From assembly GCA_045600125.1 (NCBI GenBank), contig JAZRXH010000095.1, forward strand, positions 1 through 64,000: a DNA stretch of 64,000 bases, in the 5' to 3' direction. Numbering within the stretch: position 1 is the first letter of the stretch; every line of letters begins with the position of its first letter. The DNA comes from SIG622 sp045600125 (lineage in GTDB: Bacteria > Bacillota > Clostridia > Oscillospirales > CAG-382). Shown piece by piece: positions 34,899-43,218 of this stretch. The translations under genes and the position numbers were made by a program. The notes under the pieces were generated by a model, which was not told the DNA's origin, did not search any database, and was given only the letters and a program-made list of their open reading frames with translations.

Positions 34899-34980
34899 CT
34901 GTAAAATCCGTCATTCCGCCTTTTCGGAGCTTCATATTTGCCGATAATGCCGATAATGAACGGAATTATGCGAAAACCTG

Positions 34981-35009
34981 TTGACAAGACGGAATAAGTA
35001 TGGTAGAAT
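34981..35009 (+). promoter_or_regulatory. Promoter of the CNNM gene pair
   Basis: TTGACA (34981-34986), 17-nt spacer ending TATGG, TAGAAT (35004-35009). Confidence 0.8.
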
Positions 35010-35031
35010 ATATGCTAACATATTATAATTG

Positions 35032-35048
35032 TGCGATGGTTCATCGCA
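35032..35048 (+). promoter_or_regulatory. Hairpin in the leader, next to the ribosome binding site
   Basis: Perfect 7-bp stem TGCGATG / CATCGCA with a 3-nt loop GTT, ending 3 nt before AAAGGAG of the CNNM gene at 35069. It could be a protein operator or an RNA element; it is too small for a known magnesium riboswitch. Confidence 0.5.
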
Positions 35049-35068
35049 ATAAAGGAGATGGTTTTTGA

Positions 35069-36436
35069 ATGGACAGTAGCAGTGCCGCGATACCTTTGTT
35101 ATCCATACCGTTATCCGTCGACACTTTAAAACTGACCGAAATGCTTCGGGAGAACGCCGGAGTATTCATTCTGCTTGTGATTCTGATTATGTGCAGCGCC
35201 TTCTTTTCGGGCTCCGAAACGGTGCTTACCTGCGCAAACAGGATACGGCTGAAAACACTTGCCGAGAACGGGGACAGAAGGGCAAAGAAGGCTCTTTCCG
35301 TTACCGAACGCTTCGACAAGGCACTGACCACGATCCTCGTGGGCAACACGCTTGTGAATATCGCCGCCGCATCCGTGGCAACGCTGTTCGCAAAAAATAT
35401 GTGGGGAACGAACTCCGTCCCCGCAGTAACGGCGGTCATTACCGTTCTGGTAATCCTTTTCGGCGAGATATTGCCGAAGACGGTCGCTAAGGTAAACGCA
35501 GACCGGCTTGCACTCGGTTTTGCATCGTTCCTTGATTTCATCATGCATTTTCTGACCCCGGTGACCATCATTTTCACGGGGATCTCCAAAGCGGCGAACA
35601 AGCTGTTCGGAGTCCGGGAGGAGGTCACGGTCACGGAGGATGAGCTGTATGACATCATCGAAACGATGGAGGAAGAGGGAAGCCTTGAAGACGATGAAAG
35701 TAAACTGATCTATTCCGCCTTCGAGTTCGGCGACGTCACCGTGAATGACGTCTACACCGACAAGAGCGACATTCAGGCGCTGAATATCCGGGACGACAAT
35801 GACACCATTGCCGCAAAGATAAGGGAAACCAAGCATTCCCGTCTTCCCGTGTACAACGGAAGCATCAACAACATCGTCGGAGTCATCGGAATCAGAACAT
35901 TTCTCAGAAGCTATCTTGCAGATCCTTTGGGAACCGATCTTGCAAAGCTGATGGATAAACCGTTTTTTGTAAAGACAGACGTAAAGATTGATACCCTGCT
36001 TTCCGAAATGAGCAGTAAGAAGATCCATATGGGCATCGTCCGTGGTGAAAAGGGCGTGACTCTCGGACTTGTGACGGTGGAGGACCTTCTCGAAGAGCTC
36101 GTGGGTGAGATCTGGGACGAGGACGACAATGTGGACGAAAAGTTCCGGAAAATCGGCGGCAGCCGCTATGAGGTCAGCGCCGACCTTTCGGTGGTTTCGG
36201 TATTTGAGCTCATCGACTATGATAATTTCGACCGTGAGGAATGCGGTCACGAAACCATAGGCAAATGGCTCTCCGAAAATCTGGGTGACTTCCCGCTCCG
36301 AACCGGCGTCCGGGTTGAATACCGTGATATCATCGTTTCGGTATCCAGGATCGCACAGGGCAAGATCAAGTCGGTCATCGTCCGCAAAAAGCCTTCCGCC
36401 GTCGTCCGTGACGAGCAGAAGGAAGACGATGAGTGA
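35069..36436 (+). CDS. CNNM/CorC-family (HlyC/CorC) membrane transporter, divergent paralogue
   Basis: Membrane protein of the CNNM divalent-cation family (Mg/Co efflux-linked). DUF21 membrane domain about 28-195 with LVGNTLVNIAAAS and LFGEILPKT; paired CBS domains about 215-345; C-terminal CorC-type domain to the end. In the linker to the CBS pair, the place where such proteins carry a VMxPR-like motif reads DVYTDKSD, so the Pro-Arg is missing, while the neighbouring paralogue keeps IVPR. 455 aa. AAAGGAG precedes the start. 36 nt before the second CNNM gene. Confidence 0.87.
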   Translation: MDSSSAAIPLLSIPLSVDTLKLTEMLRENAGVFILLVILIMCSAFFSGSETVLTCANRIRLKTLAENGDRRAKKALSVTERFDKALTTILVGNTLVNIAAASVATLFAKNMWGTNSVPAVTAVITVLVILFGEILPKTVAKVNADRLALGFASFLDFIMHFLTPVTIIFTGISKAANKLFGVREEVTVTEDELYDIIETMEEEGSLEDDESKLIYSAFEFGDVTVNDVYTDKSDIQALNIRDDNDTIAAKIRETKHSRLPVYNGSINNIVGVIGIRTFLRSYLADPLGTDLAKLMDKPFFVKTDVKIDTLLSEMSSKKIHMGIVRGEKGVTLGLVTVEDLLEELVGEIWDEDDNVDEKFRKIGGSRYEVSADLSVVSVFELIDYDNFDREECGHETIGKWLSENLGDFPLRTGVRVEYRDIIVSVSRIAQGKIKSVIVRKKPSAVVRDEQKEDDE

Positions 36437-36472
36437 TTTGCCGAAAGCTTTATTATAGAGGTTTATTCAGAA

Positions 36473-37780
36473 ATGAGTTACATAATAGATTTTGCGGTCA
36501 TGGGAGTCCTGCTTCTTTGCTACGCCTTCTTTGCGTCGAGCGAGGTCTCCTATAATTCGTCAAACAGAGTAAGACTGAAAAAGAATGCCGAGGAAGGAAC
36601 GACTTCGGACAGAGTCGCCCTCGGGATATACGACAACTACAACAAAATGCTGTCGACCATCCTTGTCGGCACGAACGTTTCGAATTTTGCGCTTTCCTCT
36701 CTTGCCACGGTGGTATTTCTCGAAATACTCAGCGCTTCGGGACACCTCGGAGAAAAGACCACGGCTCTGCTTTCCACGCTGGCGGCTACGGTCATGGTGC
36801 TGATCTTCGGCGAGATCATCCCGAAAACCATTGCAAAGAACCACTGCGAGGGCTATGTCCGCGCCATCGCCGTTCCGCTCCGTATCGTGATCATCCTTCT
36901 TACTCCGATCACCTTTATCATAGGCGGCGTCGTAAAGCTGGTATCGCTTCCTTTCCGTAAAAAGCTTATGGAAGATGCCGAAGAACCGTCCGTCACCGAA
37001 GACGAGCTGGTTTCCATCATCGAGACCGGCGAGGACGAAGGAAGCATCAACGAGAACCGAAGCGAGCTGATGCAGTCTGCCATCGAGTTTTCCGATACCT
37101 CCATTCAGGAGATCATCGTGCCTCGGGTGGACCTTGTTTCCTTCGATATCGACGACGATATCGACGAGATCGTCAGCATTGCAGAGACCTCGACCTTCTC
37201 CCGTATCCCGGTGTATGAGGACAGCATCGACAACATCATCGGTTTCCTCTACGTGAACCGGTTCCTCAAGGCTTTGACCGAAATGCCGAAGGAGGATATC
37301 AATATCCGTGAAATGCTCATCGAGCCATGCTTCCTGCATAAGACCGTCAAGCTCCCCATGGCTCTCGACGAGCTTCGCAAGGAAAAGAAGCACATGGCAA
37401 TCGTCATTGACGAATACGGCGGCACGCTGGGCATCGTGACCATGGAGGACATTCTGGAGGAACTGGTGGGCGACATCTGGGATGAGACCGATACCGTGGA
37501 TAACGACGTCGTGCCCATCGGCAAGGACACCTTCGAGATCAGCGGCGACATGGGTATCTACGATTTTCTTGAAAGCATGGAGCTTGCCGACAACGATTTC
37601 GAAAGCGAGTACACCACCGTCGGCGGCTGGGCGATCGAAATGCTGGAGGGATTTCCTCATGAGGGCGACTCCTTCGACTACAAGAATCTTTCCGTTTCGG
37701 TGGATGAAATGGAAGAGCACCGGATCATAAGGCTCACGGTACAGAAAAAGCCCGAGCCCGAGGAAGAAGAGGAAGAATAA
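36473..37780 (+). CDS. CNNM/CorC-family (HlyC/CorC) membrane transporter
   Basis: Second member of the tandem pair. DUF21 membrane domain about 5-165 (LVGTNVSNFALSS, IFGEIIPKTIAKNH), canonical linker EIIVPRVD, CBS pair about 210-335 with IDEYGGTLGIVTMEDILEELVGDIWDE, and a C-terminal CorC domain. 435 aa, ending in an Glu-rich tail. The canonical linker suggests this one is the functional transporter and the first a modified partner. A strong terminator follows. Confidence 0.9.
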   Translation: MSYIIDFAVMGVLLLCYAFFASSEVSYNSSNRVRLKKNAEEGTTSDRVALGIYDNYNKMLSTILVGTNVSNFALSSLATVVFLEILSASGHLGEKTTALLSTLAATVMVLIFGEIIPKTIAKNHCEGYVRAIAVPLRIVIILLTPITFIIGGVVKLVSLPFRKKLMEDAEEPSVTEDELVSIIETGEDEGSINENRSELMQSAIEFSDTSIQEIIVPRVDLVSFDIDDDIDEIVSIAETSTFSRIPVYEDSIDNIIGFLYVNRFLKALTEMPKEDINIREMLIEPCFLHKTVKLPMALDELRKEKKHMAIVIDEYGGTLGIVTMEDILEELVGDIWDETDTVDNDVVPIGKDTFEISGDMGIYDFLESMELADNDFESEYTTVGGWAIEMLEGFPHEGDSFDYKNLSVSVDEMEEHRIIRLTVQKKPEPEEEEEE

Positions 37781-37801
37781 GTCCGGATATTTAATTATAA
37801 G

Positions 37802-37832
37802 TGCGGCAGATACGGCGTCTGCCGCATTTTTT
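37802..37832 (+). terminator. Rho-independent terminator after the CNNM pair
   Basis: Perfect 9-bp stem TGCGGCAGA / TCTGCCGCA, 7-nt loop, TTTTTT. Confidence 0.9.
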
Positions 37833-37917
37833 CTATATCAGCCTTGGGGAAATTATGAAAATGTGTCAAAATCAGTGAGAAAACTTCGATTTGGTACCGA
37901 ATTGTAGTCGAAAAACA

Positions 37918-37946
37918 TTGCCAAAAGAGAATATCTGTGTTATAAT
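37918..37946 (+). promoter_or_regulatory. Promoter of the PPP phosphatase gene
   Basis: TTGCCA (37918-37923), 17-nt spacer ending TGTGT, TATAAT (37941-37946). Leader about 73 nt. Confidence 0.8.
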
Positions 37947-38025
37947 AGTCAAAAGCAAATCTGTATTGCTGGAATTTCCGCAGTCGGGAACGAAGCGTTT
38001 TGAAACCTTTGAAGGAGAGCACAAG

Positions 38026-38724
38026 GTGACGTATGTGATGTCGGACATCCACGGGGAATTTGAAAAATACCGTGAGATGCTTGCAAAAATCGGCTTTTCG
38101 GACGAAGACACCCTTTATGTTCTCGGTGACGTGGCGGACAGAGGCGAAAAGCCCGTTGAAGTTCTTCTGAACATGATGCGGCGTAGGAACGTCATCCCGC
38201 TGATGGGAAATCACGACGCTTTCGCTTATAAGAATCTTTTACCGCTTCTTGACGAGATCGAAGAGGACAACATCGACTCCCACCTGAATGCTTCGACTCT
38301 CGGAAGCCTTATGAGCTGGTTGCGTGAGGGTGGAAGAACGACCCTTGACGGTTTCCGCTCCCTTTCGCCTTCCGTGCGGGAGGACGCACTGCGATACATT
38401 GCCGACTTTTCGGCGTATGAAACGGTGGAGGTCGGAGGATTTACCTACGTTCTCGTCCATGCGGGACTCGGGAACTTTTCTCCCGAAAAGAAGCTTTCGG
38501 ACTATACCCTTCACGAGCTGTGCGAGATGCGTCCGGATTACGATACGCCGCTCTTTGAGGATGGGAAGAAAATTGTCGTCTGCGGTCATACGCCGACCAT
38601 GGCGATAAACGGAAAAAGCGAGATCTATCACGGAAACGGATACATCGTCATCGACTGCGGAGCGACCTTCGGCGGAAGGCTTGCCTGCCTGCGGCTTGAG
38701 GACGGAAAAGAGTTTTACGTTTGA
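38026..38724 (+). CDS. PPP-family metallophosphatase (bacterial Ser/Thr phosphatase or Ap4A hydrolase type)
   Basis: Signature motifs of the PPP superfamily: SDIHGE (6-11), GDVADRG (34-40), GNHD (61-64), with later metal His residues in LVHAG and CGHTP. The group includes PrpE, PrpA and symmetric Ap4A hydrolases; sequence alone does not pick one. I chose the GTG at 38026 because GAAGGAG is 8 nt upstream and it gives the family's compact N-terminus; an upstream ATG at 37891 lies within the promoter. 232 aa. Confidence 0.88.
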   Translation: MTYVMSDIHGEFEKYREMLAKIGFSDEDTLYVLGDVADRGEKPVEVLLNMMRRRNVIPLMGNHDAFAYKNLLPLLDEIEEDNIDSHLNASTLGSLMSWLREGGRTTLDGFRSLSPSVREDALRYIADFSAYETVEVGGFTYVLVHAGLGNFSPEKKLSDYTLHELCEMRPDYDTPLFEDGKKIVVCGHTPTMAINGKSEIYHGNGYIVIDCGATFGGRLACLRLEDGKEFYV

Positions 38725-38769
38725 TTTAATTCTTAATATATAAACATATTACCGGCGAGGAGATATACC

Positions 38770-40098
38770 ATGAAGAAGACATTCGGTTATAAGCACGAAA
38801 AATCCGACAACCCCTACATAGGCTTTTGCAGCTTTCAGCATTTCAAGGGGGAAAAGCTGTACTCCGACGTGATCGTCGACCATTCTAAAAATATGACCGA
38901 AACCGAGAATTACGAATGCTATCCCGTCCCGGAGTACGTTCCGCAGGAGGGAAGAAGTCAGGGCTTTTACCATGACGGGTCCGTTGCATACATCCGGTGC
39001 CTTTGGAAGGAATTCGAGCCGGTGCAGGGTGAATATCACTATGAATTCATCGAGGACATCCTCGACAAGGCGGACAAGGCGGGACAGACGGTGCTGTTCC
39101 GGCTCATGGCGCACAGCACCCGTGCCTGCGACGACGTGCCGGACTGGATGCGTGCTCTTGTGGAGTGCCCCGAAAGACCCGACGGAAAGAGAGTCAAGGA
39201 TTCTCCGAAGGATCCCCTTTTCTGGGAGCTTTTCTGCAAGGCGGTAAGGAAGCTCGGCGAGCGCTTCGACGGTGACGAGCGCCTTGACGCCATCGACGTT
39301 TCGGTCCCCGGCGCCTGGGGCGAGGGACACAAGCTCGAGGAGTTTTCCGATGATATCATGACTCTCATCATGAACACCTATCTCGACGTTTTCAAAAACA
39401 CCCATCTGATCGCACAGATCGGCATTCCAAAGTATGTAAAATACCTTTCCGAGCACTGCAGCGTGGGATGGCGGGGAGACGGCGTGGGACATCTTCTCCA
39501 CATGAACGAGCTGTACCCGACCTACTTTGCCAGCCTTCCCGACGGTCTCTGGAAGAAGGCGCCCGTTTCCTTCGAGTCCTACTGGTGGCTTGGGGAATGG
39601 CAGAGGCAGGGATGGAACATCGACGACATCTTCGCCTTCCTTCTCGACAAGCACGTTTCCACCTTCAACGGCAAGAATTTCCCCATTCCCGAGTCCTGGC
39701 ACGATAAGGTCGAAGCCTTCGAGAATAAGATGGGCTATCATTTCGTCATTGACTCCTTTGAAGCGCCGGACGAAGCCGGAGCGGGGGAAAAGGCGGAATT
39801 TACTCTCTGTATCGACAACGTAGGCGTGGCGCCGATCTACCGGGCGCTTCCGCTTCATCTCGTTCTGTCGGACGGTAAGAACCGCTTTGAATTTGTGCCC
39901 GGATGCGACATCCGCTCGTGGCTTCCCGGAAAGCACACCGAGAGTCTTTCGGTAACACTTCCGACGGATATTCCCGGCGGTGAGTACGAGTGCCTTGCGG
40001 CGATTATCGGTAAAGACGGTAAGACAAAGGTCTTTTTCTGCACCGACGCCGAGTACGACGGCGATTACGTAAAGCTCGGAAAGCTCCTTGTGAAGTGA
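38770..40098 (+). CDS. Glycosidase-like protein (GH42/DUF4832-like), cytoplasmic
   Basis: The N-terminal 300 residues look like a TIM-barrel glycosidase: WKEFEPVQGEYHYEFIEDIL resembles the barrel opening of GH42/GH35-type enzymes, and SVPGAWGEGH (about 178-187) carries a Trp-Gly-Glu that could be catalytic. The C-terminal 120 residues form a beta-sandwich (NVGVAPIYRALPLHLVL) as in DUF4832 proteins. No signal peptide. 442 aa. GAGGAG precedes the ATG. First gene of a four-gene run (GNAT, PHP, TIM-barrel isomerase). Substrate unknown. Confidence 0.65.
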   Translation: MKKTFGYKHEKSDNPYIGFCSFQHFKGEKLYSDVIVDHSKNMTETENYECYPVPEYVPQEGRSQGFYHDGSVAYIRCLWKEFEPVQGEYHYEFIEDILDKADKAGQTVLFRLMAHSTRACDDVPDWMRALVECPERPDGKRVKDSPKDPLFWELFCKAVRKLGERFDGDERLDAIDVSVPGAWGEGHKLEEFSDDIMTLIMNTYLDVFKNTHLIAQIGIPKYVKYLSEHCSVGWRGDGVGHLLHMNELYPTYFASLPDGLWKKAPVSFESYWWLGEWQRQGWNIDDIFAFLLDKHVSTFNGKNFPIPESWHDKVEAFENKMGYHFVIDSFEAPDEAGAGEKAEFTLCIDNVGVAPIYRALPLHLVLSDGKNRFEFVPGCDIRSWLPGKHTESLSVTLPTDIPGGEYECLAAIIGKDGKTKVFFCTDAEYDGDYVKLGKLLVK

Positions 40099-40106
40099 GG
40101 CTTCTC

Positions 40107-40664
40107 ATGACGGATAAGAAGGACATACCTTTTGCATTTTCTGAATTTTCTCCTGCGACAGCCGAAGATATCACAGCCGTAATGCGGATATACGACGACG
40201 TTCTGACCGAGTGTGAGTGCGGCAGAATGTCGGTAGGCTGGGTGAGAGGTGTTTACCCGACAATCGAAACCGTGAATGCCGCCCTTGCGTCGGGGGATCT
40301 CTACGTGGAGCACGACGGGAACGGAAGGGTCGTTGCCTGCGGGCGCATCAACACCGTGCAGGTGGACGTGTATGAGGGCGCCGACTGGCAGTACAAGGCA
40401 GACCCCGGGCTTGTGACGGTCCTCCATACTCTGGCGGTGCTCCCTTCCGAAAAGGGGAAGGGATACGGCTCCCGGTTCGTCCGTTTTTACGAGGCGCTGG
40501 CAAAGGAGTGGGGAAGACCGTATCTCCGGATGGACACAAACGAAAAGAATGCCGCCGCAAGAGCCCTTTATGCAAAGCTCGGCTACCGTGAGATCGGCGT
40601 CGTACCCTGCGTCTTCAACGGCATAGCGGGCGTGGGACTCGTGCTGCTCGAAAAGAAAATCTGA
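40107..40664 (+). CDS. GNAT-family N-acetyltransferase
   Basis: Acetyl-CoA-dependent acetyltransferase of unknown substrate. The CoA motif LPSEKGKGYGSRFVRF and the C-terminal MDTNEKNAAARALYAKLGY are clear. ATG 40107 has GAGG 6 nt upstream; a GTG at 40095 would overlap the previous stop. 185 aa. In a sugar-related operon it might acetylate an amino sugar, but that is only context. Confidence 0.85.
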   Translation: MTDKKDIPFAFSEFSPATAEDITAVMRIYDDVLTECECGRMSVGWVRGVYPTIETVNAALASGDLYVEHDGNGRVVACGRINTVQVDVYEGADWQYKADPGLVTVLHTLAVLPSEKGKGYGSRFVRFYEALAKEWGRPYLRMDTNEKNAAARALYAKLGYREIGVVPCVFNGIAGVGLVLLEKKI

Positions 40665-40729
40665 AATCAATAATTTTCAATAATTTTCTCTGGCAAAAAA
40701 ACAATATCAAAATCAAAGGAAGCGAACTC

Positions 40730-41494
40730 ATGAACATGAACAAGAAAATGTACAAGTATGAAATGCACTGTCACACCACCGAAACGAGCAGGTGCGCCAT
40801 CGTGAAGGCAGCCGACCTTGTGGATCACTACAAGCGTATCGGCTTTGACGGCGTGGTCATCACCGACCATTTCCTCAACGGCAATACCGTCGTGCCGAGA
40901 GAGCTTCCGTGGCAGGAGCGCATCGAGCAGTATACCCTCGGTTACCGCAACGCCAAAAAGAGAGGCGACGAGATCGGTCTCGACGTGTTCTTTGCCTGGG
41001 AATTCAGCGCCGGCGGCGGCTCGGATTTTCTGACCTACGGTCTGGATATCGACTGGCTGTATGCCCATGAGAACGTGGATAAGATGAAGATCAACGACTA
41101 TGCCGATCTCGTCCATGCAGACGGCGGATACCTTGTGCATGCGCACCCCTTCCGGGAGGCGGCTTATATCGACATGATCCGCCTTGTCCCGAGAAAGGTG
41201 GATGCGGTGGAGATCGTCAACGCCTGCCGCTCGGAGTTTGAGAACCGGCTTGCGGCGCAGTACGCCGAGAACTACAACCTCCACGCCTTCTGCGGCACCG
41301 ATAACCACAGCGGCATAAGACCGCTTATCGCAGCGCTGGAGATCCCGTTCCGGGCAAAGAATACCGCCGAGATCCTTGAAGCGGTCCTTCGGGAGGAGCA
41401 GAGCATCGAGCTTCTCCGGTTCAAGGAGCCCTATACCGAAATCGACGAAACGGTGAAGATCGAAAAGAACGTCATCCGGGACGAAACAAAATAA
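40730..41494 (+). CDS. PHP-domain metal-dependent phosphoesterase
   Basis: PHP-fold hydrolase: metal ligands are visible in MHCHT (His13, His15), TDHF, HAHPF and GTDNH. Such stand-alone PHP proteins are phosphatases or nucleotidases of varied substrate. 254 aa. AAAGGAAG precedes the ATG. It lies 65 nt after the GNAT gene and 25 nt before the isomerase-like gene. Confidence 0.87.
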   Translation: MNMNKKMYKYEMHCHTTETSRCAIVKAADLVDHYKRIGFDGVVITDHFLNGNTVVPRELPWQERIEQYTLGYRNAKKRGDEIGLDVFFAWEFSAGGGSDFLTYGLDIDWLYAHENVDKMKINDYADLVHADGGYLVHAHPFREAAYIDMIRLVPRKVDAVEIVNACRSEFENRLAAQYAENYNLHAFCGTDNHSGIRPLIAALEIPFRAKNTAEILEAVLREEQSIELLRFKEPYTEIDETVKIEKNVIRDETK

Positions 41495-41519
41495 TCGGGA
41501 ATGGAGAAAGAAAAAGAAT

Positions 41520-42359
41520 ATGAAGCTCGGAATCATCAGCGGCTGGGACGAGGAAGGCTTTGAAAGAGTGCGCTATTACGGACTCGACTATTCGGAATTC
41601 ACCGCAAATCACGACGTCAACAGCAAGGATCTTCTCGATGATAAGGAAAATATCAAAGCGAGAATGAAAAAGTATAACGTCAGGGTCGGCTCGGCGGGAC
41701 GCTGGGGCATGGTGCGCATCGACGACGCCGGGAAGCCGATCCCCGAGGCGGTACGCCATGATAAGAATCTCATTGATCTCTGCTCCGACATCGGATGCCC
41801 GGTCTATAATCTCGGTGTGAACAAGGCGGAAAAGCTTTCCTCCGATGACCTTTACGATGCGGCGACAGACTACCTCGGACAGTTGTGCGATTACGCCGCC
41901 GGAAAGGGCGTAAAGCTCGGCGTATACAACTGCGACTGGGCGAATTTCATCACGTCTCCCGAGCAGTGGAGAGTCATCCTTCCGAGGATCCCCGCTCTCG
42001 GCATCAAGTACGACCCGTCCCACAGCATCAATCACAACGGCGGGAAAGAGCTGTACCTTTCGGAAATGGCAGAGTACGGCGACCGGATCGTGCATTTCCA
42101 TCTGAAGGGCGAGGTCTATATCGACGGCAAGCACTTCGACGAGCCTCCCGTCGGCATGGACATGATCCGGTGGGGAAAGGTCTTCGACGTTCTGTATGCG
42201 AAGAACTACAACGGCATGTGCTCCCTCGAGCCGCATTCGCCCAAGTGGACGGGACTGAAGGCAAGCTGGGGCGTCCATTTTGCCATAAACTTCATAAAGC
42301 CCTTCATCATGCCGGAGGACTACAGTGGCAGAAACAGCCCGAACTGCTATAATCCGTAA
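41520..42359 (+). CDS. Sugar phosphate isomerase/epimerase-like TIM-barrel protein
   Basis: Xylose-isomerase-like TIM barrel (AP endonuclease 2 superfamily). Features: YDPSH metal ligand, HFHLKGE, and a glutamate near the C-terminus (SLEPHSP). The family includes inosose and hexulose epimerases. 279 aa. GGAG lies upstream. Last gene of the run that starts at 38770; a terminator follows. The set suggests degradation of an unusual sugar, but no single step can be named. Confidence 0.8.
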   Translation: MKLGIISGWDEEGFERVRYYGLDYSEFTANHDVNSKDLLDDKENIKARMKKYNVRVGSAGRWGMVRIDDAGKPIPEAVRHDKNLIDLCSDIGCPVYNLGVNKAEKLSSDDLYDAATDYLGQLCDYAAGKGVKLGVYNCDWANFITSPEQWRVILPRIPALGIKYDPSHSINHNGGKELYLSEMAEYGDRIVHFHLKGEVYIDGKHFDEPPVGMDMIRWGKVFDVLYAKNYNGMCSLEPHSPKWTGLKASWGVHFAINFIKPFIMPEDYSGRNSPNCYNP

Positions 42360-42403
42360 GCGGAGATTATTCAGAACACCTTGCAATACACGGAAGATAT
42401 GAA

Positions 42404-42440
42404 AATGCGGAGAGAAGGTCTTTCCGCATTCTTCTTTTTT
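42404..42440 (+). terminator. Rho-independent terminator after the isomerase-like gene
   Basis: A 12-bp stem AATGCGGAGAGA / TCTTTCCGCATT (one wobble), loop AGG, then CTTCTTTTTT. Confidence 0.88.
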
Positions 42441-42472
42441 CTGCGATTGTTTCCAAATTTTATAAAATATCC

Positions 42473-42501
42473 TTGAATTATGCGAAATTCTTTGCTATAA
42501 T
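42473..42501 (+). promoter_or_regulatory. Promoter of the flavin reductase gene
   Basis: TTGAAT (42473-42478), 17-nt spacer ending TTTGC, TATAAT (42496-42501), also an extended -10 (TGC). Confidence 0.78.
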
Positions 42502-42507
42502 AAAAAA

Positions 42508-42627
42508 GATAATGCCGATTTATGCGTATCGGGATGCAAAATAACGGGAAGCGTGTGAAAATGCGGTGCGCATTGCCGAAGAAGGCGAAACGGATATCGT
42601 AAATCATTCCCGAAAGGAAGAACAATC
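42508..42627 (+). ncRNA. Candidate structured leader RNA upstream of the flavin reductase
   Basis: The predicted 120-nt leader can fold as follows: hairpin CCGAU / AUCGG (42515-42532); a long-range 6-bp stem CGGGAA (42545-42550) / UUCCCG (42607-42612) that ends right at the AAAGGAAG ribosome binding site; inside it hairpins AAUGCG / CGCAUU (42560-42574), GCC / GGC with a GAAGAA loop (42575-42586) and ACG / CGU (42590-42600). The pieces GGGAA and GUGAAAAU recall the cobalamin-riboswitch core, but its CCCGCxACTG box is missing. The FMN-riboswitch core is also absent. Function unproven. Confidence 0.45.
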
Positions 42628-43185
42628 ATGCGAAAAAGCTTCGGAGCCAATAATTTTCTTTACCCCATGCCGGTGCTTGTCATCGGGACCTACGACGAAA
42701 ACGGGAACCCCGACGCCATGACCGCCGCCTGGGGCGGATTTTCCGATACGAACGAGATATGCGTCTGCCTTTCCGCAGAGCATAAAACAACGAAGAATAT
42801 CGTGTCCTCCCGCTGCTTTACCGTCAGCCCCGGTACGGTCGATACGGCGGTGCAGTGTGACTACGTGGGCATGGTGAGCGGCAACGACGAACCGGATAAA
42901 ATGAAAAAGGCAGGTCTTTCTGCCGAGCGGGCAAAGCACGTCAACGCCCCGGTCTTCCGTGAACTTCCCATGGCGCTTGAATGCGAGCTGGTGCGCATCA
43001 CCGGGGAGGGGCTTGTGATCGCCAGGGTAGTCGACGTTACAGCCGACGAGAGCATTCTCGGCGATGACGGGAAGATCTTATGTGAAAAGCTGAGACCCAT
43101 CTGTTTTGACGGTGTTGCGGACACCTACAGAAGCATCGGGGAAAGCGTTGAGAAAGCCTTCTCCTGCTTTACGAAGCTCGGTTAA
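42628..43185 (+). CDS. Flavin reductase-like FMN-binding protein
   Basis: Split-barrel flavoprotein of the flavin-reductase-like (DIM6/NTAB) family, which binds FMN and reduces flavins or related acceptors. The signature N-terminal block MPVLVIGTYDENGNPDAMTAAWGG and the later CFTVSPG are present; WGGF and VSSRCFTV line the FMN site. 185 aa, family length, no signal peptide. AAAGGAAG precedes the ATG. It has its own promoter and leader RNA. Confidence 0.87.
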   Translation: MRKSFGANNFLYPMPVLVIGTYDENGNPDAMTAAWGGFSDTNEICVCLSAEHKTTKNIVSSRCFTVSPGTVDTAVQCDYVGMVSGNDEPDKMKKAGLSAERAKHVNAPVFRELPMALECELVRITGEGLVIARVVDVTADESILGDDGKILCEKLRPICFDGVADTYRSIGESVEKAFSCFTKLG

Positions 43186-43218
43186 CACGAGCCGCTGTTT
43201 TTGAAAGGATATATACGC

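Noticed and set aside
42508..42627. Cobalamin or FMN riboswitch call for the flavin reductase leader
   Set aside because: Only short pieces of the cobalamin core match and the CCCGCxACTG box is missing; the FMN core is absent. Kept as an unassigned structured leader instead.
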